Assembly: GCF_001425385.1 (NCBI RefSeq)
Contig: NZ_LMQO01000003.1
Span: 372,001 to 436,000 of the forward strand
Length of the DNA: 64,000 nt
From: Sphingomonas sp. Leaf407
GTDB taxonomy: Bacteria > Pseudomonadota > Alphaproteobacteria > Sphingomonadales > Sphingomonadaceae
Reading direction: 5' to 3'
Positions 24,938-34,146 of this stretch are shown here, in pieces. The notes below the pieces were generated by a model. The model did not search any database and was not told where the DNA came from. It saw only the letters and a program-made list of their open reading frames with translations. The translations under genes were made by a program, and so were the position numbers. The stretch's first letter is position 1. Every line of letters begins with the position of its first letter.

Positions 24938-26592
24938 TACGGCCGTTCCGGTATCGTGATTACGAATGCCGCGCCACCCTGCGCGGCGGTTTCGATGGCG
25001 ATGGTCCCGCCGTGCGAGCGGACCACGCCGTACGCGATGGCGAGGCCGAGGCCGGTGCCGGCCCCGACGTCCTTGGTGGTGAAGAACGGTTCGAACACCC
25101 GTTCGCGCCGGTCGGGCGGGATGCCGGGGCCGTTGTCGGCGATGCGGATGGTGAAGCGGCCGCCGTCCGACGCGGTCGACACGGTGATGTGACCGCCGGC
25201 GGGATCGACCGCGTCGGCGGCATTGGCGACGATGTTCATCACCACCTGATTGACCAGCGCCCCCGAACATTCGAGCAGCCGCAGCGGGCCATAGTCGCGC
25301 GTCACGCCGACGGTGCCGAGCCGCGGGGCGAGCAGCGTCAGCACCGAATCGATCGCTTCGGGCACGTCGATCCGCGATACCTCGCCATCGTCGAGCCGCG
25401 AGAAGCGGCGCAGCTTTACCACCAGTTCCTGGATACGGGTAAGGCCCGAGCGGATCGAGTCGAGCCGGTCTGACGCCTTGGTCAGATGCGTCTCGCGCGT
25501 CGCATCGTCGGTCGCGCCGCGCGCCGCGCCGACCGCGCGTTCGACGGTCGATTGATGCGCGAGGATGAAGGCGAGCGGGTTGTTGATCTCGTGCGCGATG
25601 CCGGCGACCAGTTCGCCGAGCGACGCCATCTTGGCCGATTGCACCAGTTGCGCCTGCGTCTCGCGCAGCAGCGCGTTGGCCCCGGCCAGTTCGGCATTGG
25701 CATGGGCGAGGCGTTCGGCCGATTCGGCCTCGGCCCGCGCCTGCGCCAGCGCCACCGCCTGTGTCCGGTCGCGCTCCAGCGCCGCCGCTTCCTCGTCGCG
25801 GGCGAGCTTGCGGCGGACGATCGCGCGGATGCGGACGAGCAGCATGTCGCCGTCGCGCCCCTGCGGCACCACGTCGTCCGCCCCGGCGGCGAGCCCGGCG
25901 AGGACGGTCGCGGGATCGGCATCGTCGGTCAGCGCGACCAGCGCGATGCCGCTGGCGCGCGCGGTACGGCGCGCGTCGAGCAGGCGCGTCGTCTGGAACC
26001 GGGTCGCGCCATCGTGTTCGACGATCAGGATGCCGTCGGCCCCGTCCGTGTCGATCGCGGCGAGCGCCGCGACGCGCGTGCCGATGTCACCGACGTCATA
26101 GCCATCGGCGGTCAGCCGCACGAACAACGTGTCGCGGTCCGCGCTCACCCCGCCCAGCAGGAACAGGCGGGCGCGGCGCAGCGCGGGGGCGGGGCCGTCC
26201 TCGACCGGGCGGGACCGTGCCTGCCGCAGCAGCGCGCGGACCCGCGAGACGATCAGTTCGCCGCCGCCGCGCTTGGGGACATAGGCGTTGGCACCGCTGT
26301 CCAGCCCCTGCCGTTCGATGTCGGACGCATCGTCGCCGGTCAGCATCAGGACAGGCAGGGTACGGGTCGCGGTCGTCTGGCGGACGATACGGACCAGTTC
26401 GTCGCCGTTCATGCCGGGCAGGCGATAGTCGACGACGAGCAGGTCGGGGCGGCGGACGTTGAGCATGCCGAGCGCCGTTTCGGCGTCGCGCGTGCGCTCG
26501 ACGGTCATGCCGGCGCGTTCGAACATGCGGCGCAGTTGCAGCGCCTGCGTATCCGAATCCTCGACCAGCAGGATCGACGCGGCGTCGCTCAT
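24937..26592 (-). CDS. REC-REC(degenerate)-HisKA-HATPase histidine kinase of the chemosensory operon
   Basis: Protein of 551 residues. An intact N-terminal receiver (LLVEDSDTQALQL, LLVVDYRLPGMNG, Lys in VPKRGGG), a second receiver-like domain without the usual acidic pocket (LFLLGGVSADRDTL, ADGILIVEHDG), a coiled coil rich in Ala/Glu/Arg, then the His helix GIAHEINNPLAFIL and HATPase motifs (VVMNIVANAADAVD, GTGLGLAIAYG). It has no membrane segment, so input must come through the receiver. The start overlaps the cheB stop (ATGA). The layout is close to CheS3 of the Che3 cyst-formation pathway of Rhodospirillum centenum, where CheA phosphorylates the hybrid kinase; the analogy is inference. Confidence 0.88.
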   Translation of the reverse strand: MSDAASILLVEDSDTQALQLRRMFERAGMTVERTRDAETALGMLNVRRPDLLVVDYRLPGMNGDELVRIVRQTTATRTLPVLMLTGDDASDIERQGLDSGANAYVPKRGGGELIVSRVRALLRQARSRPVEDGPAPALRRARLFLLGGVSADRDTLFVRLTADGYDVGDIGTRVAALAAIDTDGADGILIVEHDGATRFQTTRLLDARRTARASGIALVALTDDADPATVLAGLAAGADDVVPQGRDGDMLLVRIRAIVRRKLARDEEAAALERDRTQAVALAQARAEAESAERLAHANAELAGANALLRETQAQLVQSAKMASLGELVAGIAHEINNPLAFILAHQSTVERAVGAARGATDDATRETHLTKASDRLDSIRSGLTRIQELVVKLRRFSRLDDGEVSRIDVPEAIDSVLTLLAPRLGTVGVTRDYGPLRLLECSGALVNQVVMNIVANAADAVDPAGGHITVSTASDGGRFTIRIADNGPGIPPDRRERVFEPFFTTKDVGAGTGLGLAIAYGVVRSHGGTIAIETAAQGGAAFVITIPERP

Positions 26593-27632
26593 GCCCGTCG
26601 TTCCACGATCCGGCGGACATGCGGGCCGATCATGCCGAGCGGCAGCGAGAGGGCACCGGCGCGCTGCGCGGCGGCGGGCATGCCATAGACGACGGCGGTG
26701 GTCGCGTCCTCCGCCACCGCCGATCCGCCGGCCGCGAGCAGGGTCTGGACCCCGGCCCCGCCATCATCGCCCATGCCGGTCAGCACGATGGCGAGCGCCG
26801 CGCCGTCGAGCGCGGTCGCCCCGCTTTCGATCAGGCGGGTGGCCGAGGGGCGCTGCCCGCCGACCGGTGGGTCGGTCGAGACGGTCATCGTGCCGGCGCA
26901 GCCGATCGTCAGGTGACTGTCGCCCGGTGCCACATGGATGGTGCCAGGGCGCGGCAGGTCGCCGTGACGGGCCAGTTCCACCTGCTGCGGCACGACGCTG
27001 CCCAGCCAGTTGGCAAAGCCCTGCATGAAGCCCGCCCCCATGTGCTGGACGAGCAGGATCGGCAGCGGAAAGTCGGCGGGAAGCGCCGCGAACAGCCGGG
27101 CGAGCGCGGGCGGCCCGCCGGTCGAGGCGGCGACCAGCAGGACGCGGGGCGCGCGGGTGCGCGGCGGCATGACCGGTGGCGACAGCGCCGGTTCGCGCAT
27201 CCGCCGGCGAACCACCGCCACCTCGCTCATGATCGCCAGTTGGGTGCGGATTTCGGCGGCGACCTGCACATAGGCGGCGTCCGCCAGCCCGACCGGCTTT
27301 TCGACGACCGACAGCGCACCGGCGCGCAACGCGTCCATGCTGTTGCCCAGTTCGCCGCGATCGATCGAGGCGGAAATCACGACGATCGGTGTGGGATGAT
27401 CGGCCATGATCCGCCGCGTCGCTTCCAGCCCGTCGATGCCGGGCAGGCGGATGTCCATCGAGATGACGTCGGGCCGGACGCTCGGGATCGCGGCGATCGC
27501 TTCCTCCGCGCTGGCCACCGCCGCCGCGACGGTGAGGCGCGGATCGCCCGCGACGATATGGGTCAACAGACGGCGGACGACCGCCGAATCCTCGACGATC
27601 ATCACGCGGGCGGGGGTGGTGCGACGTGGCAT
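26589..27632 (-). CDS. cheB: Chemotaxis methylesterase CheB
   Basis: Receiver plus methylesterase, 347 residues. The receiver has VMIVEDSAVVRRLL and DVISMDIRLPGIDGLE. The esterase catalytic triad is in AASTGGPPAL (Ser), VQHMGAGFMQGFANWL (His) and LTGMGDDGGAGVQ (Asp). It would demethylate or deamidate glutamines on the single receptor encoded three genes upstream, balancing the CheR. Stop and next start overlap (ATGA); eight bases separate it from cheA. Corresponds to WspF in the Wsp arrangement. Confidence 0.94.
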   Translation of the reverse strand: MPRRTTPARVMIVEDSAVVRRLLTHIVAGDPRLTVAAAVASAEEAIAAIPSVRPDVISMDIRLPGIDGLEATRRIMADHPTPIVVISASIDRGELGNSMDALRAGALSVVEKPVGLADAAYVQVAAEIRTQLAIMSEVAVVRRRMREPALSPPVMPPRTRAPRVLLVAASTGGPPALARLFAALPADFPLPILLVQHMGAGFMQGFANWLGSVVPQQVELARHGDLPRPGTIHVAPGDSHLTIGCAGTMTVSTDPPVGGQRPSATRLIESGATALDGAALAIVLTGMGDDGGAGVQTLLAAGGSAVAEDATTAVVYGMPAAAQRAGALSLPLGMIGPHVRRIVERRA

Positions 27633-27640
27633 GAGGGACG

Positions 27641-29641
27641 TCAGAGCAGTTGCTGGACCACGCCGATCAGCGTTCCCTGATCGAAATCCTGCTTGGTGAC
27701 ATAGGCATCGGCCCCGAGGCCGAGGCCGCGTTCGATGTCGTCGGGGCTGTTGCGCGAGGTCATCATGACGACGGGTAGCGTTTTCAGTGCCGGATCGTTC
27801 CGTATTGCAGCAAGCAATCCGAACCCGTCCATGCGCGGCATTTCGACATCGGCGACGACGAGGTCGATCGCATCGATGCCCGAGCGCAGCCGCTCCAGCC
27901 CGGCAAGGCCGTCGACCTCGACCAGCACGCGGTAGCCCTGCGCTTCGAGGATGCTGCGTTCCAGCGTGCGGGTGGTGATCGAATCGTCGACCACCAGGAT
28001 GGTGCGCGTGCGCGCCGCATCGGTGGCGGTCGCGGCGGGCAGCAGCGGCATGCCGGGGCGGTCGCGCACCAGTTGCGCCGGATCGAGCACGAGGACGACT
28101 GCGCCGCCGACCAGCACCGTGCCCAGCACCAGCGGCACGTCGGCGGCGATCGCCTGCGGATCGCCGACCAGCAGCGCGCGGACTTCGCGCAAGGTATCGA
28201 CCACCAGCACGCGGCGCTGCCCGTCGGCAATGAGCACCAGGGCATTCAGCATCGTACTCCCGGCGCCGTGCGCTTCGCCCAGCACGTCGCCCAGCCGCGT
28301 GACCGGCACGGGATCGCCATCCACGACCAGCATCGTCGCATCGCCGCTGGCGTGCAGGTCGGCGGGCGCGATCCGCCGGACATGGCGGACCGCGTCGGCG
28401 GGCAGCGCGCAGAGCATCGTGCCCACCTCGACCAGCAACAGCGTGCGGCGGGTGAGGGTGAGCGGCACGGTGAGGCGGATCGCGGTGCCGCCGCCCGCCG
28501 CCGGGGCGATCGTCGCCGATCCGTGCAGCCGCCGCGCCGTCTCCGCGACGACCGACAGGCCGATGCCGCGCCCGGCGACCTCGTCCAGCCGATCGGCGGT
28601 CGAAAACCCCTGTTCGAACAGCAGCGCGTGGAGTGCCGCCGGGGCGGGACGCGGCGCATCGGGCGCGATCAGGCCGGCGGCGCGCGCGCGGGCGAGGATC
28701 GCGCCGTCGTCCAGCCCGCGCCCGTCGTCGCGCACGGTCAGCGTCAGCCGGCCGCGATCGATCCGCGCTTCGATCGCGATCAGCCCCTCGTCGGTCTTGC
28801 CCGCTGCCACGCGGACGCCGGGCGGTTCGATGCCATGGCGCACCGCGTTGCGCAGCAGGTGGAGCAGCGGATCGCGCAAGGCGGCCAGCACCCGCCGGTC
28901 AGCCTCGCCCTCCACGTCGGGCAGCAGCAGCCGCGCGGTCTTGCCCTCGGCGGTGGCGAGGTCGCGCACGGCGCGTTCATATCCGTCGAACAGCGTGGCG
29001 ACGGGTTGCAGCAGCAGCCGTTCGCCGTCGCGTTCCAGTTCGGCCGAGGAGCGTTCGAGCTGGTCGGCCAACCGGCGGTGCAGGCGGCGGATGCGCTCGG
29101 CCTCGGTCGTCGCCTGCGCGACGCGGCGGACCGCCTCGGCATTGCCGCCCTGCGCCACCAGCGCCTGCAATCCCGCCAGATCGTCGCACAGCGCCTGCAA
29201 CCGGTCAGTGACGGCACCCTGATCGGCGATCTGCGTGGCAAGGACGCTCAGCGACCGGCCGAGCCGTTCGACGCGGTGGCCGGGCAGCGCGACGCGGCGA
29301 TCATCCTCCGCCACGGGCAGCGCGGGATCGGGGGCGGGGGCCGCGCCGTCCTCGATCGCGTCGGCATATGCCCGCAGCGCAGCGATCGTCGCGGCATCGA
29401 GTGCCGCCTCGCCGCGCTCGACGCCGAGCAGCAGCGCCTCCATCTCGTGCGCCGCCGCCTCGGTATCGGGCAGGTCGACGGCGCGCGCCGCCCCCTTCAG
29501 GCTGTGCGCCCGGCGGCTGAATTCGCGCAGGTCGACCGCGCGGCCGGCATCGGCATCGGCAAGGCTCCCGCGGATGCCCGCCATATGCTCGGCCAGTTCC
29601 GACGCGAACGCCGCCAGCAATTCAGCCTCAAGCTCGTCCAC
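27641..29641 (-). CDS. cheA: CheA-type hybrid histidine kinase (Hpt-HATPase-CheW-REC)
   Basis: Chemosensory kinase of 666 residues. The Hpt domain has the phospho-accepting His (H46) in RRAHSLKGAARAVDL. No separate P2 domain is evident. The dimerisation and ATPase regions have RNAVRHGIEPPG, VRDDGRGLDD and GRGIGLSVVAE; the CheW-like domain spans about residues 400-530; a C-terminal receiver has ILVVDDSITTRTLERSIL and VVADVEMPRMDGFG. The fused receiver is the mark of Wsp/Frz/Che3-type systems and can serve as a phosphate sink or relay. Five bases separate it from the upstream receptor gene. Confidence 0.94.
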   Translation of the reverse strand: MDELEAELLAAFASELAEHMAGIRGSLADADAGRAVDLREFSRRAHSLKGAARAVDLPDTEAAAHEMEALLLGVERGEAALDAATIAALRAYADAIEDGAAPAPDPALPVAEDDRRVALPGHRVERLGRSLSVLATQIADQGAVTDRLQALCDDLAGLQALVAQGGNAEAVRRVAQATTEAERIRRLHRRLADQLERSSAELERDGERLLLQPVATLFDGYERAVRDLATAEGKTARLLLPDVEGEADRRVLAALRDPLLHLLRNAVRHGIEPPGVRVAAGKTDEGLIAIEARIDRGRLTLTVRDDGRGLDDGAILARARAAGLIAPDAPRPAPAALHALLFEQGFSTADRLDEVAGRGIGLSVVAETARRLHGSATIAPAAGGGTAIRLTVPLTLTRRTLLLVEVGTMLCALPADAVRHVRRIAPADLHASGDATMLVVDGDPVPVTRLGDVLGEAHGAGSTMLNALVLIADGQRRVLVVDTLREVRALLVGDPQAIAADVPLVLGTVLVGGAVVLVLDPAQLVRDRPGMPLLPAATATDAARTRTILVVDDSITTRTLERSILEAQGYRVLVEVDGLAGLERLRSGIDAIDLVVADVEMPRMDGFGLLAAIRNDPALKTLPVVMMTSRNSPDDIERGLGLGADAYVTKQDFDQGTLIGVVQQLL

Positions 29642-29646
29642 GACGG

Positions 29647-31305
29647 TTACAGCCGATAGCGTTCGGTCAGCGACACCAACGTGCGCGACAGGTCGCTGAG
29701 GTCGCCGGCCGCCTGATCGAGCTGGCGGGTCGAGGCGGCGGTCTGCTGCGATGCCTGGCGGATGTTCTGCAGCGCGATCGTGACCTGTTCGATGCCGATC
29801 TGCTGCTGGTTGGTCGACGCGACGATCTGCTGGAAGGTCTGGACATTCTCCTGCACCCGCGCGGCCAGTTCCTCGATCGCGGCATGGCCCTGATCGGTGC
29901 GTTCCTTGCCAGAGGCGATGCGCTTGACCGCTTCCTCGGTCAGCATCACCGACGAATTGATGCCGCGCTGAATGTCGCCCAAGATCGAGCGGACGTTGCG
30001 CGTCGCGCCCTTCGCCTGATCGGCCAGCATCTTCATTTCTGCCGCGACGATCGCGAAGCTGCGACCCTGTTCGCCCGCCGCCGCCGCCTCGATCGAGGCG
30101 TTGAGCGCGAGCAGATGCGAGCGTTCGGACACGTCGTTGACGGTCGCGATGATGTCGCCGATTGCCTGCGTCTTTTCGGACAGGGCGACGATGTTGGTCG
30201 CTACCGCCTCCGCCTGATCGCGGATCGCGTCCATCGCACGCGCGGTGTCGGCGACGGCGGTGAGACCCGAATCGCTTACCTGCGCGGTCGCCTGTGCCGC
30301 CGCGATCACTTCCTGCGCGCGGCGGCTGATCTGCGCGCCGCTGTGGGTGATCTCGTCGACGGTCGCCGCTGTTTCCTGCACCGCCGCCAACTGTTCCTCG
30401 ACCGAAGCGGCCTGTTCCTGCGTCGAGGCGCGGATTTCGGTGGCGGCGGCGTTCAGGTTCTCGGTCGCGGCGCGGTTCTGGGTGGCGATGGTGCGTAGCC
30501 CCGAAACCATGTCGTTCAGGGTAACGCCCAGCCGCCCCAGTTCGTCCTTGCCCGTGGCGGCGGTGGTGGTCGACAGGTCGCCGCCGCCGATCCGGCCGAC
30601 GAAGCCCATGAACTCGCTCAACGGGCCTACCACCGACCGGCGGATCGTCACCGCGACCACCACGCTGATGACGACCGCGAGCAGCAGGCCGATCAGGATC
30701 GAGCGCCGGCTGGTATCATATACGTCGCGCGTCGCCTCGCTGCCGCGCTGGATCGCGATGTTCAGCGTCTCGCGCGCCTGCGCCAGCCGGGCGACGGTCG
30801 CGGCATGATCGCGCACGATGCCGGTTTCGGCGGCCAGCACCGCCGCGCGATCCCCGCCGCGCACCGCCGCCAGTTGCGCCTCGACATCGCCGCGCGTGCG
30901 CGACAGCGCCGCTTCGGCGTCGCCCAGTTGCGCGACCATCCGCGTCCATTGTTCGGCGCGCGCGTTGGTGATCGCATCGGCGCGGTAGCTTTCGGCGGCG
31001 CGCTGCTGTTCGGCGATGTCGCGGGTCGCATCGTCGATCGCGGCGCGCCATGCGACCGTGCCGTCGCGCACGCCCGCCGTATCGTTGGTCAGGAACGCGC
31101 GGACGATCGTGCCGCGCGCCTCGACCTTGCGCGACAGCGCCTGATCGATCCGGCCGAGCGCCTGGATCGAGGCAAGGTCACGCCCGACGATCTGGTCGAC
31201 GGTCGTGCGCACGTCGCCGATCTGCGCCAGCGCATAGACGCCGAGGGCGAGCAGGATGGCGGTGATCGCGGCGAACCCCGCGGCGATGCGGGTGGAAACG
31301 GACAA
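29647..31305 (-). CDS. Methyl-accepting chemotaxis protein
   Basis: Membrane chemoreceptor of 552 residues. TM1 (about 8-28), a periplasmic helical bundle of about 170 residues without a recognised ligand domain, TM2 (about 203-223), HAMP (RRSVVGPLSEFM, GGGDLS), and a signalling domain with the hairpin tip ERSHLLALNASIEAAAAGEQGRSFAIVAAEM (key words LLALNASIEAA, FAIVAAE). The cytoplasmic helices are long and rich in Gln/Glu pairs suitable for methylation. No CheR-docking pentapeptide at the C-terminus (it ends TERYRL). It is the only receptor in the cluster and corresponds to WspA by position. Confidence 0.95.
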   Translation of the reverse strand: MSVSTRIAAGFAAITAILLALGVYALAQIGDVRTTVDQIVGRDLASIQALGRIDQALSRKVEARGTIVRAFLTNDTAGVRDGTVAWRAAIDDATRDIAEQQRAAESYRADAITNARAEQWTRMVAQLGDAEAALSRTRGDVEAQLAAVRGGDRAAVLAAETGIVRDHAATVARLAQARETLNIAIQRGSEATRDVYDTSRRSILIGLLLAVVISVVVAVTIRRSVVGPLSEFMGFVGRIGGGDLSTTTAATGKDELGRLGVTLNDMVSGLRTIATQNRAATENLNAAATEIRASTQEQAASVEEQLAAVQETAATVDEITHSGAQISRRAQEVIAAAQATAQVSDSGLTAVADTARAMDAIRDQAEAVATNIVALSEKTQAIGDIIATVNDVSERSHLLALNASIEAAAAGEQGRSFAIVAAEMKMLADQAKGATRNVRSILGDIQRGINSSVMLTEEAVKRIASGKERTDQGHAAIEELAARVQENVQTFQQIVASTNQQQIGIEQVTIALQNIRQASQQTAASTRQLDQAAGDLSDLSRTLVSLTERYRL

Positions 31306-31308
31306 GGC

Positions 31309-31824
31309 TTATCCTTCCTGAAGACGCTTCGGGAGCAGGTGATCGATCAGTTGCGCAGGGTCGATCCGGGTCAGGCGATCACCGCCGCCGGTATCGACCA
31401 GCCGGGTGAGCGTCGGGGGTGCCGGATCCACGCCCGCGGTGACGACGCCGAGCAGCCGGTCGACCGCCAGCGCGATACGCGGCTTATCGTGGCGCAGCAC
31501 GATCATCGCCCCCGCCGCCGTCGCCTCGCGCCCCAGTGCGGCGGCGGGCGCGAACAGGTTCACCACCGCCCCGCGCCACGCGACCAACCCCAACAAAGCG
31601 CCCGGCGTCTGCGGTACGCGCGACACCGGCGGCAGCGCGGCGACGGCGCGCACGTCGCCGATCGGCAGGGCATGGGCGATGCCGCCCAGATCGAAGGCGA
31701 GCAGCGTTTCGGTCGGATGGGCGGCGGTGTCGCCTGCCTGCGCCACCCGTCGCTGCCGATCGCGCAGCACGGCGGCGATCGCGGCGTCGTCCAGCCCGTC
31801 GGCGATGATGGTGAGCACCGTCAC
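31309..31824 (-). CDS. cheW: CheW-like coupling protein (second copy)
   Basis: Adaptor of 171 residues linking receptor to CheA: LLAFDLGGIAHALPIGDVRAV, ALLGLVAWRGAVVNLF and PRIALAVDRLLGVV match CheW strands. An N-terminal extension of about 35 residues (helical) precedes the domain. It starts with GTG overlapping the cheR stop (GTGA). It lies three bases from the receptor gene. Having two CheW proteins on either side of cheR copies the Wsp order WspB-WspC-WspD. Confidence 0.88.
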   Translation of the reverse strand: MTVLTIIADGLDDAAIAAVLRDRQRRVAQAGDTAAHPTETLLAFDLGGIAHALPIGDVRAVAALPPVSRVPQTPGALLGLVAWRGAVVNLFAPAAALGREATAAGAMIVLRHDKPRIALAVDRLLGVVTAGVDPAPPTLTRLVDTGGGDRLTRIDPAQLIDHLLPKRLQEG

Positions 31825-33092
31825 AGTGTGGTAATCGCGTGGCGGGCGGCGGCGGCCATCGCGCCGGCGGTCATCCCCTCGCCCTCGGCCAGTTCGGCAT
31901 CGGGCGGAAGGGCGGCGGCGACGCGCAGCGCGTTGGTCAGGCTGCGGCGGCCATCGTCGGTGCGCCCCTGCGCCAGCAGGTGCCGGCCGAGCAGATAATG
32001 CGCCATCGCGAACGACCGGTCGAGGTAGAGCGCGTCGCGAAAGCCGCGCTCGGCCCGCTCGCGCTCGCCCGCCGCCATCGCGCCGAGCGCGGTGAGGTAG
32101 CAGGCGACCGCATCGGGCGCGCGCGCGACGACTGGTGGCGGGACGGGCGGCAGTGGCACGGCGCGGGGCGGCAGCGCGATGCGTGGTTCGCGGCGGACCG
32201 GCGGGGCGACCGGGCGGGACGGTTCGGGCGCCGGCGCGGACGGGCGCGGCACCGAGCCATGCGGGCGATAGGCGAGGATGCCGCCGACCTGCACCGGATC
32301 GGCCACGGCATCGAACGTCGGATTGGGTTCGGCATGGCCGAGCAGCAACAGCCCGTCGCCCGCCAGCCGGTCGGCCAGCGCGCCGACGATCCGCGTCGCA
32401 TCGTCATGCGCGAAATAGATCAGCACGTTGCGGCACAGGATCAGGTCGTAGCCATCGAAATGCAGCGGCGCGGCATCGGCGATCATCGCCATCAGATTGT
32501 GCCGTTCGAACCGGGCGATCCCGCGATAGCGGTCCTTCAACCGGTAGCGGTCGCCGCTGCGGTCGAACAGTCGGGCGCGTTCGGCCTCGCCCAGCGTGCG
32601 CAGCGACCATGCACCATAGTCGGCCTGCCGCGCGACCTCCAGTGCCGCCTCGTCGATGTCGGTGCCGGTCAGCGCGACCCGCCAGTCGGCGATGGCGTCG
32701 CCCAGCAGGTCGGTGAGCAGCACCGCGATCGAATGCGCTTCCGCGCCGGTCGAGCAGCCGACGCTCCAGATGCGCAGCCGCTTGTCCATCCGGTGCGCCT
32801 CGATCAGCGCGGGCAGGATATGCGTCCGCAGCGCGTCGAACTGTTCGGCGAAGCGGAAGAAGAACGTCTCGTTGATCGTGACCGCGCTTTCGAGGTGCGG
32901 CCATTCGTCGCCATCGGCCCGCAGCAGCCGGTCGCGATAGGCGGCGAGCGTGGCGTCGCCGCGATCGGCCATGCGCTGCGCGATGCGTTCGAAAAGCTGC
33001 CCGTCCTTGTCGATATAATAATGGTGGCCGGTGCGTTCGATCACCATCGCCTTCACCTGCGCGAAGACGGGGTCGTTGCGCGGCAGCGTCAT
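31821..33092 (-). CDS. cheR: CheR methyltransferase with C-terminal TPR domain (WspC-like)
   Basis: SAM-dependent receptor methyltransferase of 423 residues. The N-terminal helical region includes VTINETFFFRFAEQFD; the SAM site is IWSVGCSTGAEAHSIAV, followed by TGTDIDEAALEVAR and YDLILCRNVLIYF. After a Pro-rich linker (about 275-315) comes a TPR-like helical domain (YLTALGAMAAGERERAERGF, MAHYLLGRHLLAQG), as in WspC. Start ATG overlaps the stop of the first cheW (ATGA). It would act on the receptor encoded in the same operon. Confidence 0.93.
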   Translation of the reverse strand: MTLPRNDPVFAQVKAMVIERTGHHYYIDKDGQLFERIAQRMADRGDATLAAYRDRLLRADGDEWPHLESAVTINETFFFRFAEQFDALRTHILPALIEAHRMDKRLRIWSVGCSTGAEAHSIAVLLTDLLGDAIADWRVALTGTDIDEAALEVARQADYGAWSLRTLGEAERARLFDRSGDRYRLKDRYRGIARFERHNLMAMIADAAPLHFDGYDLILCRNVLIYFAHDDATRIVGALADRLAGDGLLLLGHAEPNPTFDAVADPVQVGGILAYRPHGSVPRPSAPAPEPSRPVAPPVRREPRIALPPRAVPLPPVPPPVVARAPDAVACYLTALGAMAAGERERAERGFRDALYLDRSFAMAHYLLGRHLLAQGRTDDGRRSLTNALRVAAALPPDAELAEGEGMTAGAMAAAARHAITTL

Positions 33093-33565
33093 GCCGCCAC
33101 CCATTGGTTGCGCCGCGCGGTGGCGGCGGCGGCAAGCCGGTCGATCGTATTGCGTTCGGCCGACAGCAGCAGCCGGTCGGGATCGATCACATGCGCGACC
33201 GTGTCGCCGACCGCCAGTTCGCCGATGATCGCTTCGTTCAGGCTGAGCGTGGGGTCGATGTCGCCGACCTCGCCCGACACGACATCTTCCGCGCGGTCGA
33301 CCAGCAGGCAGGGAGCGTCCGCGCCCTTCAGATGGACGAGGTGTGCGAACAGCCCGACCGGCCCGACCGGCGCGGCGGGATCGAGCAGCGCCAGCGGGTG
33401 GAGCACCGCCACCATTTGCCCGCGCAGATCGATGAAGCCCAGCAGCGGGCGCGGCAGCCCTGGCGTCGTCTCGACCGGCAGCAGCGGCAGAACGCCACGC
33501 ACCGCCGCCATCGGCAGCGCGAGCCGCTGTGCGCCGGTGCGCAGGATCAGGAAGGGGCCGGTCAT
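33089..33565 (-). CDS. cheW: CheW-like coupling protein (first gene of the chemosensory operon)
   Basis: CheW-fold protein of 158 residues: FLILRTGAQRLALPMAAVRGVLPL, PLLGFIDLRGQMVAVLHP and CLLVDRAEDVVSGEV are the coupling-protein motifs. It begins the run cheW-cheR-cheW-mcp-cheA-cheB-HK-HK, where nearly every junction overlaps or is under ten bases. The upstream gene mobA ends 32 bp before it, so the operon promoter may lie in that gap or the genes may be read from the ydeP promoter. Confidence 0.88.
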   Translation of the reverse strand: MTGPFLILRTGAQRLALPMAAVRGVLPLLPVETTPGLPRPLLGFIDLRGQMVAVLHPLALLDPAAPVGPVGLFAHLVHLKGADAPCLLVDRAEDVVSGEVGDIDPTLSLNEAIIGELAVGDTVAHVIDPDRLLLSAERNTIDRLAAAATARRNQWVAA

Positions 33566-33597
33566 CCTGCGCGCTATATCGATCGGGGGACGGCCTG

Positions 33598-34146
33598 TCA
33601 GTCGTGTTGCGCAAGCCGCGCGAGATCGTCGGCGGTGTTGACGTTGGCGATGGCGGGCGCGGCGACGGCGGTCGCGCCGATCCGGTCGCCGAACGCGCGG
33701 ACCGATCGCGATCCGGTTCCGGCGAGGAGGGTATCGAGCGCGGGCAACGCAGTGGCGGGCCACCAGCCGATGACCGGCAGGTCGGCGAAGTAGGCGGCGC
33801 TCCCCTCCCTTCCAGGGAGGGGAGCGGCGTTGAGCAACTGACGCAGATCACCCGGCAGGAACGGGGCGTCGCACGGCACCGTCAGGACGTGCGTGAACCC
33901 TCTCACCACCGCATGATGCAACGCCCCCGCGATGCCGCCGAGCGGCCCCAGACCCGGCGCGGGGCGATCGGGTACCGACGCCAGCGTGCCATGATCGCGC
34001 CCGACGACGACGACCGCATCGACCTGTGGGGCAAGCGCGTCCGCCACCCGGTCGATCAGCGCGCGTCCGTCGAGCAGCGCCAGCGCCTTGTCGCTGCCGA
34101 AGCGGCTGGCCTGCCCGCCGGCGATGATCGCGCCCAGCACCCGCAT
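33598..34146 (-). CDS. mobA: Molybdenum cofactor guanylyltransferase MobA
   Basis: Attaches GMP to molybdopterin to make MGD; 182 residues. MRVLGAIIAGGQASRFGSDKALALLDG is the nucleotidyltransferase loop (quoted by AGGQASRFGSDKAL), with GPLGGIAGAL and TVPCDAPFLPGDL following. The insertion NAAPLPGREGSAAYF around residues 108-122 is encoded by a perfect 12 bp palindrome of the CTCCCCTCCC family, so a repeat seems to have been absorbed in frame. The ATG overlaps the fdhD stop by one base (TGATG). Cofactor supply for the YdeP-type oxidoreductase two genes upstream is the obvious role. Confidence 0.9.
   Translation of the reverse strand: MRVLGAIIAGGQASRFGSDKALALLDGRALIDRVADALAPQVDAVVVVGRDHGTLASVPDRPAPGLGPLGGIAGALHHAVVRGFTHVLTVPCDAPFLPGDLRQLLNAAPLPGREGSAAYFADLPVIGWWPATALPALDTLLAGTGSRSVRAFGDRIGATAVAAPAIANVNTADDLARLAQHD
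33799..33825. repeat. GC-rich palindrome inside mobA
   Basis: GCTCCCCTCCCT, three bases, AGGGAGGGGAGC: a perfect 12 bp inverted repeat within the mobA reading frame. The same core occurs intergenically at 39496-39520 and 50676-50783. Confidence 0.8.
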
